From: Kordiimonadaceae bacterium
Lineage (GTDB): Bacteria > Pseudomonadota > Alphaproteobacteria > Sphingomonadales > Kordiimonadaceae
Direction: 5' to 3'
Length of the DNA stretch: 7,820 nucleotides
NCBI GenBank assembly: GCA_014238195.1
Contig: JABABO010000238.1
Span: forward strand, 1-7,820
Shown here: one piece after another, positions 5,966 to 7,820 of the stretch
How the letters are laid out: every line of letters starts with the position of its first letter
Position numbering within the stretch: position 1 is the stretch's first letter
The notes under the pieces: model-generated
Database searches by the model: none
Told to the model about the DNA's origin: nothing
What the model saw: the letters and a program-made list of their open reading frames with translations, nothing else
Translations under genes and position numbers: made by a program

Positions 5966-6892
5966 ATGTCACATGAAGATACCATATCATCTCTGACAAC
6001 TTATGCGCCCGCTGGACAAGAGTTCAATGCTGAGGAGCTATTGGCTTGGTATGTAGCAATGGGTGTGGATGAAACCATCGAAGATATACCGATTGATCAT
6101 TTTCACGCCGCCCCCAACCCTCAGACAATCGGCCCTCAGACAATCGGCAGGACTAATGTATCCACCGCTGTAAGCGAACAAAATAATAGTCGGGGTCGTC
6201 GGCAGTTTAAGGTCAAAGAGGGAAGCAATCAAAATATTCAAAAAAGCCCACCAAATAATGTTATTGCACAGCCCGTACAAAGTACAGACGGTGCAGGTGA
6301 GCAAGCAGCGATAGCAGCCCTAGCGTCTGTAACAAATTTAGAAGACTTAAAAGCAGCCTTATCAGCTTTTGATGGTGGTGTGATAAAACGCTCAGCAAAA
6401 AACACTGTATTTGCACGCGGTCCTGTTAATGCCCCCTTGATGGTTATAGGCAACAGTCCAGAAGCCGAAGACGACAAACAAGGCCTGCCCTTCCTAGATG
6501 TATCGGGTGTGATGCTGGATAAAATTTTACTGGCAGCTAATTTTGACACAGCGCGAGATACATATCTGACAAATTTAATACCTTGGCGGTTATTAGGAAA
6601 TAAAACACCCGCACCCACGACTATCGCAATGTGTTTGCCTTTCTTGCAAAAACATATTCAGCTGTTACAGCCCAAGGCAGTGCTTGTGCTAGGTGGTGTC
6701 GCAGCTAAAGCCTTACTGGGTGAGGGTGAAAGCATTTCCCGAATACGGGGCCGTTGGCATACCCTTGAAATTGATGGGTTTAAAGTACAGATGATCGCAA
6801 CATATCATCCATCACATTTACTAAGCAAGCCCCACATGAAGGGACATGTGTGGCGTGATGTTTTAAAACTAAAGGAATATCTATTATCATAG
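5966..6892 (+). CDS. Divergent family-4-like uracil-DNA glycosylase
   Basis: It should remove uracil from DNA to start base-excision repair, by homology to the alphaproteobacterial UDG group. The protein has 308 residues. An N-terminal segment (22-45, with LLAWYVAMGVDETIEDIPID) is typical of that group. Residues 50-112 are a low-complexity linker, and the catalytic domain spans about 125-308. Landmarks are NTVFARG (146-152), GNSPEAEDDKQGLPF (162-176), TNLIPWRLLGNKTP (202-215), MCLPF (222-226), VLVLGGVAAKALLG (239-252), RIRGRW (259-264) and YHPSHLL (280-286). The usual motifs are closer to GEAPG..ED, PWRPPGNR and HPAYLLR, so several conserved positions differ. C223 is the only cysteine, so a four-cysteine iron-sulfur site is impossible. 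The ATG at 5966 has only a distant AAGGGA (15-base spacer), implying weak initiation. The gene diverges from ETF-QO and overlaps the transglycosylase start. Family is sure; activity is not. Confidence 0.88.
   Translation: MSHEDTISSLTTYAPAGQEFNAEELLAWYVAMGVDETIEDIPIDHFHAAPNPQTIGPQTIGRTNVSTAVSEQNNSRGRRQFKVKEGSNQNIQKSPPNNVIAQPVQSTDGAGEQAAIAALASVTNLEDLKAALSAFDGGVIKRSAKNTVFARGPVNAPLMVIGNSPEAEDDKQGLPFLDVSGVMLDKILLAANFDTARDTYLTNLIPWRLLGNKTPAPTTIAMCLPFLQKHIQLLQPKAVLVLGGVAAKALLGEGESISRIRGRWHTLEIDGFKVQMIATYHPSHLLSKPHMKGHVWRDVLKLKEYLLS
6118..6147 (+). repeat. Perfect 15-bp tandem duplication inside the UDG gene
   Basis: CCCTCAGACAATCGG occurs at 6118-6132 and again at 6133-6147 with no mismatch. The unit is five codons, so the frame is kept, and the protein shows the pentapeptide PQTIG twice (52-56 and 57-61). 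It sits in the poorly conserved linker ahead of the catalytic domain. Identity at every third base points to a recent replication-slippage event. Confidence 0.95.
6871..6885 (+). promoter_or_regulatory. Ribosome binding site and ATT start of transglycosylase
   Basis: AAAGGA (6871-6876) is followed by the six bases ATATCT and then ATT (6883-6885), in frame with the transglycosylase. The frame is open only from 6859 (a TGA precedes it), and no ATG, GTG or TTG occurs before 6955, which lies inside the signal peptide. The site lies in the last codons of the UDG gene, so initiation is probably coupled to its termination at 6890-6892. Confidence 0.55.
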
Positions 6893-7820
6893 ACCTCCCT
6901 AAAATATTACTCCGTGTTCTGGCCCCACGTACATTTGCAACAGCTTTATCTGTTGTGATTTTATGGGTGGGAATAACTGGAGTATGGGGCCAAGTACAAG
7001 CAAAAAAACCGACTACCTCAAATGCCAATAGCCCTAGTGTTTATACTGATGAGAGCCTAATTCCTCGCATTTTATCTGACAAAGACATCAATCGCTACCA
7101 GTTAATTTTTGAGCTAACCTACCAAGGCCAGTTCAAACAGGCGAATAAACTCATTAAGCAATTGGATAACTCTATCCTAATAGGTCATGTTGAGTTTGAA
7201 CGCTACATGCATCCCTCTGCCTACCGCAGTCGATACAGCGAACTGGCAGGCTGGATGAAAAAATATGCAGATCACCCAAATGCCCGCCGAATATATAACT
7301 TAGCGCGCAAACGACGGGGTAAAGCACGCGCTCCCCGCGCTCCCATAAAAACAAATTACCCTGGTGTGACGGGCCAAGCAGCCCCAGAAAAACCGCCCGT
7401 ACCAAGGCGCACACGGCTGGAACGCTTAAGCGTGTCACGGTTTTTGCGCGATGTCCGCACATATGTTCGAAAAGGTCAGCCCGAACGGGCAGAAAAACGC
7501 TATTGGGCTTTGGAAGTCCGCGACTTATTGACACGGCATGAACGTACTGAGGCATTAGAACGCATTGCGGCTAGCTATTATTATCAAGGTAATAATTTTA
7601 AAGCCCGGATGCTGGCGACAAAAGGGGCCACACTTTCCCGTACCACAGTTGCCAGCGCCGATTGGATTGCGGGACTAGCTTATTGGCGCGAAAGCAATTA
7701 CGCCCAAGCTTACATTCATTTTAATCATGTGGCGACTTCTAACAGCTCTAGCGAATGGCTAATCGCCGCAGGTCATTTTTGGGCAGCCCGGACGGCTTAT
7801 TATATTGGGAATGCTAAACT
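6883..7820 (+). CDS. Lytic murein transglycosylase (Slt family), N-terminal part
   Basis: The N-terminal 312 codons of a soluble lytic transglycosylase; the window ends before the catalytic domain. Such enzymes cleave the MurNAc-GlcNAc bond of peptidoglycan in the periplasm, leaving 1,6-anhydro-MurNAc ends. Numbered from the ATT, residues 1-40 form a signal peptide: basic K7, R11 and R16, a hydrophobic core from about 19 to 36, and a cleavage site after VQA (38-40). Residues 55-145 match the start of the alphaproteobacterial Slt helical superstructure, with LIGHVEFERYMHPSAYRSRY (99-118) and KYADHPNARRIYNLA (127-141). Residues 146-178 are a Pro/Arg-rich linker. From 185 come helical repeats with ADWIAGLAYWRESNYAQA (259-276) and AAGHFWAARTAYYIG (295-309). 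The catalytic Glu cannot be seen. The frame overlaps UDG by 10 bases and has no standard start codon; CTG at 6919 is the other option. Family call is firm, the start uncertain. Confidence 0.88.
   Translation, partial: MIIDLPKILLRVLAPRTFATALSVVILWVGITGVWGQVQAKKPTTSNANSPSVYTDESLIPRILSDKDINRYQLIFELTYQGQFKQANKLIKQLDNSILIGHVEFERYMHPSAYRSRYSELAGWMKKYADHPNARRIYNLARKRRGKARAPRAPIKTNYPGVTGQAAPEKPPVPRRTRLERLSVSRFLRDVRTYVRKGQPERAEKRYWALEVRDLLTRHERTEALERIAASYYYQGNNFKARMLATKGATLSRTTVASADWIAGLAYWRESNYAQAYIHFNHVATSNSSSEWLIAAGHFWAARTAYYIGNAK

Noticed and set aside
6370..6892. Identification of the glycosylase as UdgX, the uracil-crosslinking type
   Set aside because: The diagnostic KRRIH loop of UdgX is not present; the corresponding region reads RIRGRWH.
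6855..6960. Frameshift or ribosomal frameshifting as the origin of the transglycosylase N-terminus
   Set aside because: UDG ends in normal family sequence and the signal peptide begins directly after it; no slippery heptamer is evident, and a well-placed ribosome binding site explains the frame. A sequencing indel remains possible.
6238..7028. Minus-strand open frames of 126 and 82 residues opposite UDG and the transglycosylase start
   Set aside because: Both are antisense to well-supported genes and contain no recognisable motif.
7172..7555. 127-residue minus-strand open frame opposite the transglycosylase
   Set aside because: The plus strand here encodes clear Slt family motifs; the opposite frame has no family resemblance.
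1..7820. Mobile elements, CRISPR arrays, toxin-antitoxin pairs or phage genes
   Set aside because: No repeat-spacer pattern, transposase or recombinase motif, terminal repeats or target-site duplications were seen; all coding regions are recognisable chromosomal families.

Overview
The window looks like core chromosome of an alphaproteobacterium. The ribosomal proteins S9 and L13, the cysteine-free Cox15-type heme A synthase, the electron transfer flavoprotein:ubiquinone oxidoreductase, the family-4-like uracil-DNA glycosylase and the Slt-type transglycosylase all read as the alphaproteobacterial versions of their families. Base composition looks AT-rich for that class (estimated by eye, not computed). 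I cannot name a genus; a marine order such as Kordiimonadales/Emcibacterales is a guess. I see no insertion sequence, phage gene, CRISPR array, RNA gene or integration site.

Layout. Positions 1-173 hold no gene: two small inverted repeats and the intrinsic terminator of the ribosomal operon. rplM-rpsI (L13-S9) runs on the minus strand from 1120 to 174 and is driven by a near-consensus promoter at 1242-1269. A 329-base divergent region follows, with a perfect 14-bp palindrome and a leader hairpin. It leads into a stand-alone plus-strand NADP-dependent MDR-family oxidoreductase (1450-2472), which ends in a hairpin shared with the 3' end of the convergent cutA gene. A minus-strand cluster then reads, in transcription order, ETF-QO (5629-3968), heme A synthase ctaA (3886-2852) and cutA (2850-2503). 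A 336-base divergent region (5630-5965) separates it from a plus-strand pair: a divergent uracil-DNA glycosylase (5966-6892) and the N-terminal two-fifths or so of a periplasmic lytic transglycosylase (6883 to the window end).

How the genes work together. L13 and S9 are made together for the two ribosomal subunits. ETF-QO and heme A synthase both serve the aerobic respiratory chain: one feeds electrons from flavoprotein dehydrogenases into ubiquinone, the other makes the cofactor of the terminal oxidase. CutA follows ctaA after a single base. The MDR oxidoreductase has its own promoter region and terminator and looks like a self-contained unit between conserved blocks. The glycosylase and the transglycosylase share no pathway but are transcriptionally and probably translationally coupled.

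I do not see a new multi-gene system. The points most worth a second look are these: (1) the transglycosylase frame has no ATG, GTG or TTG before its signal peptide, and its best start is an ATT with a well-placed ribosome binding site; (2) the uracil-DNA glycosylase has one cysteine and altered first and last motifs; (3) a perfect 15-bp tandem duplication lies in that gene's linker; (4) the intergenic palindromes could be operators; (5) the L13-S9 promoter has a GC-rich discriminator.
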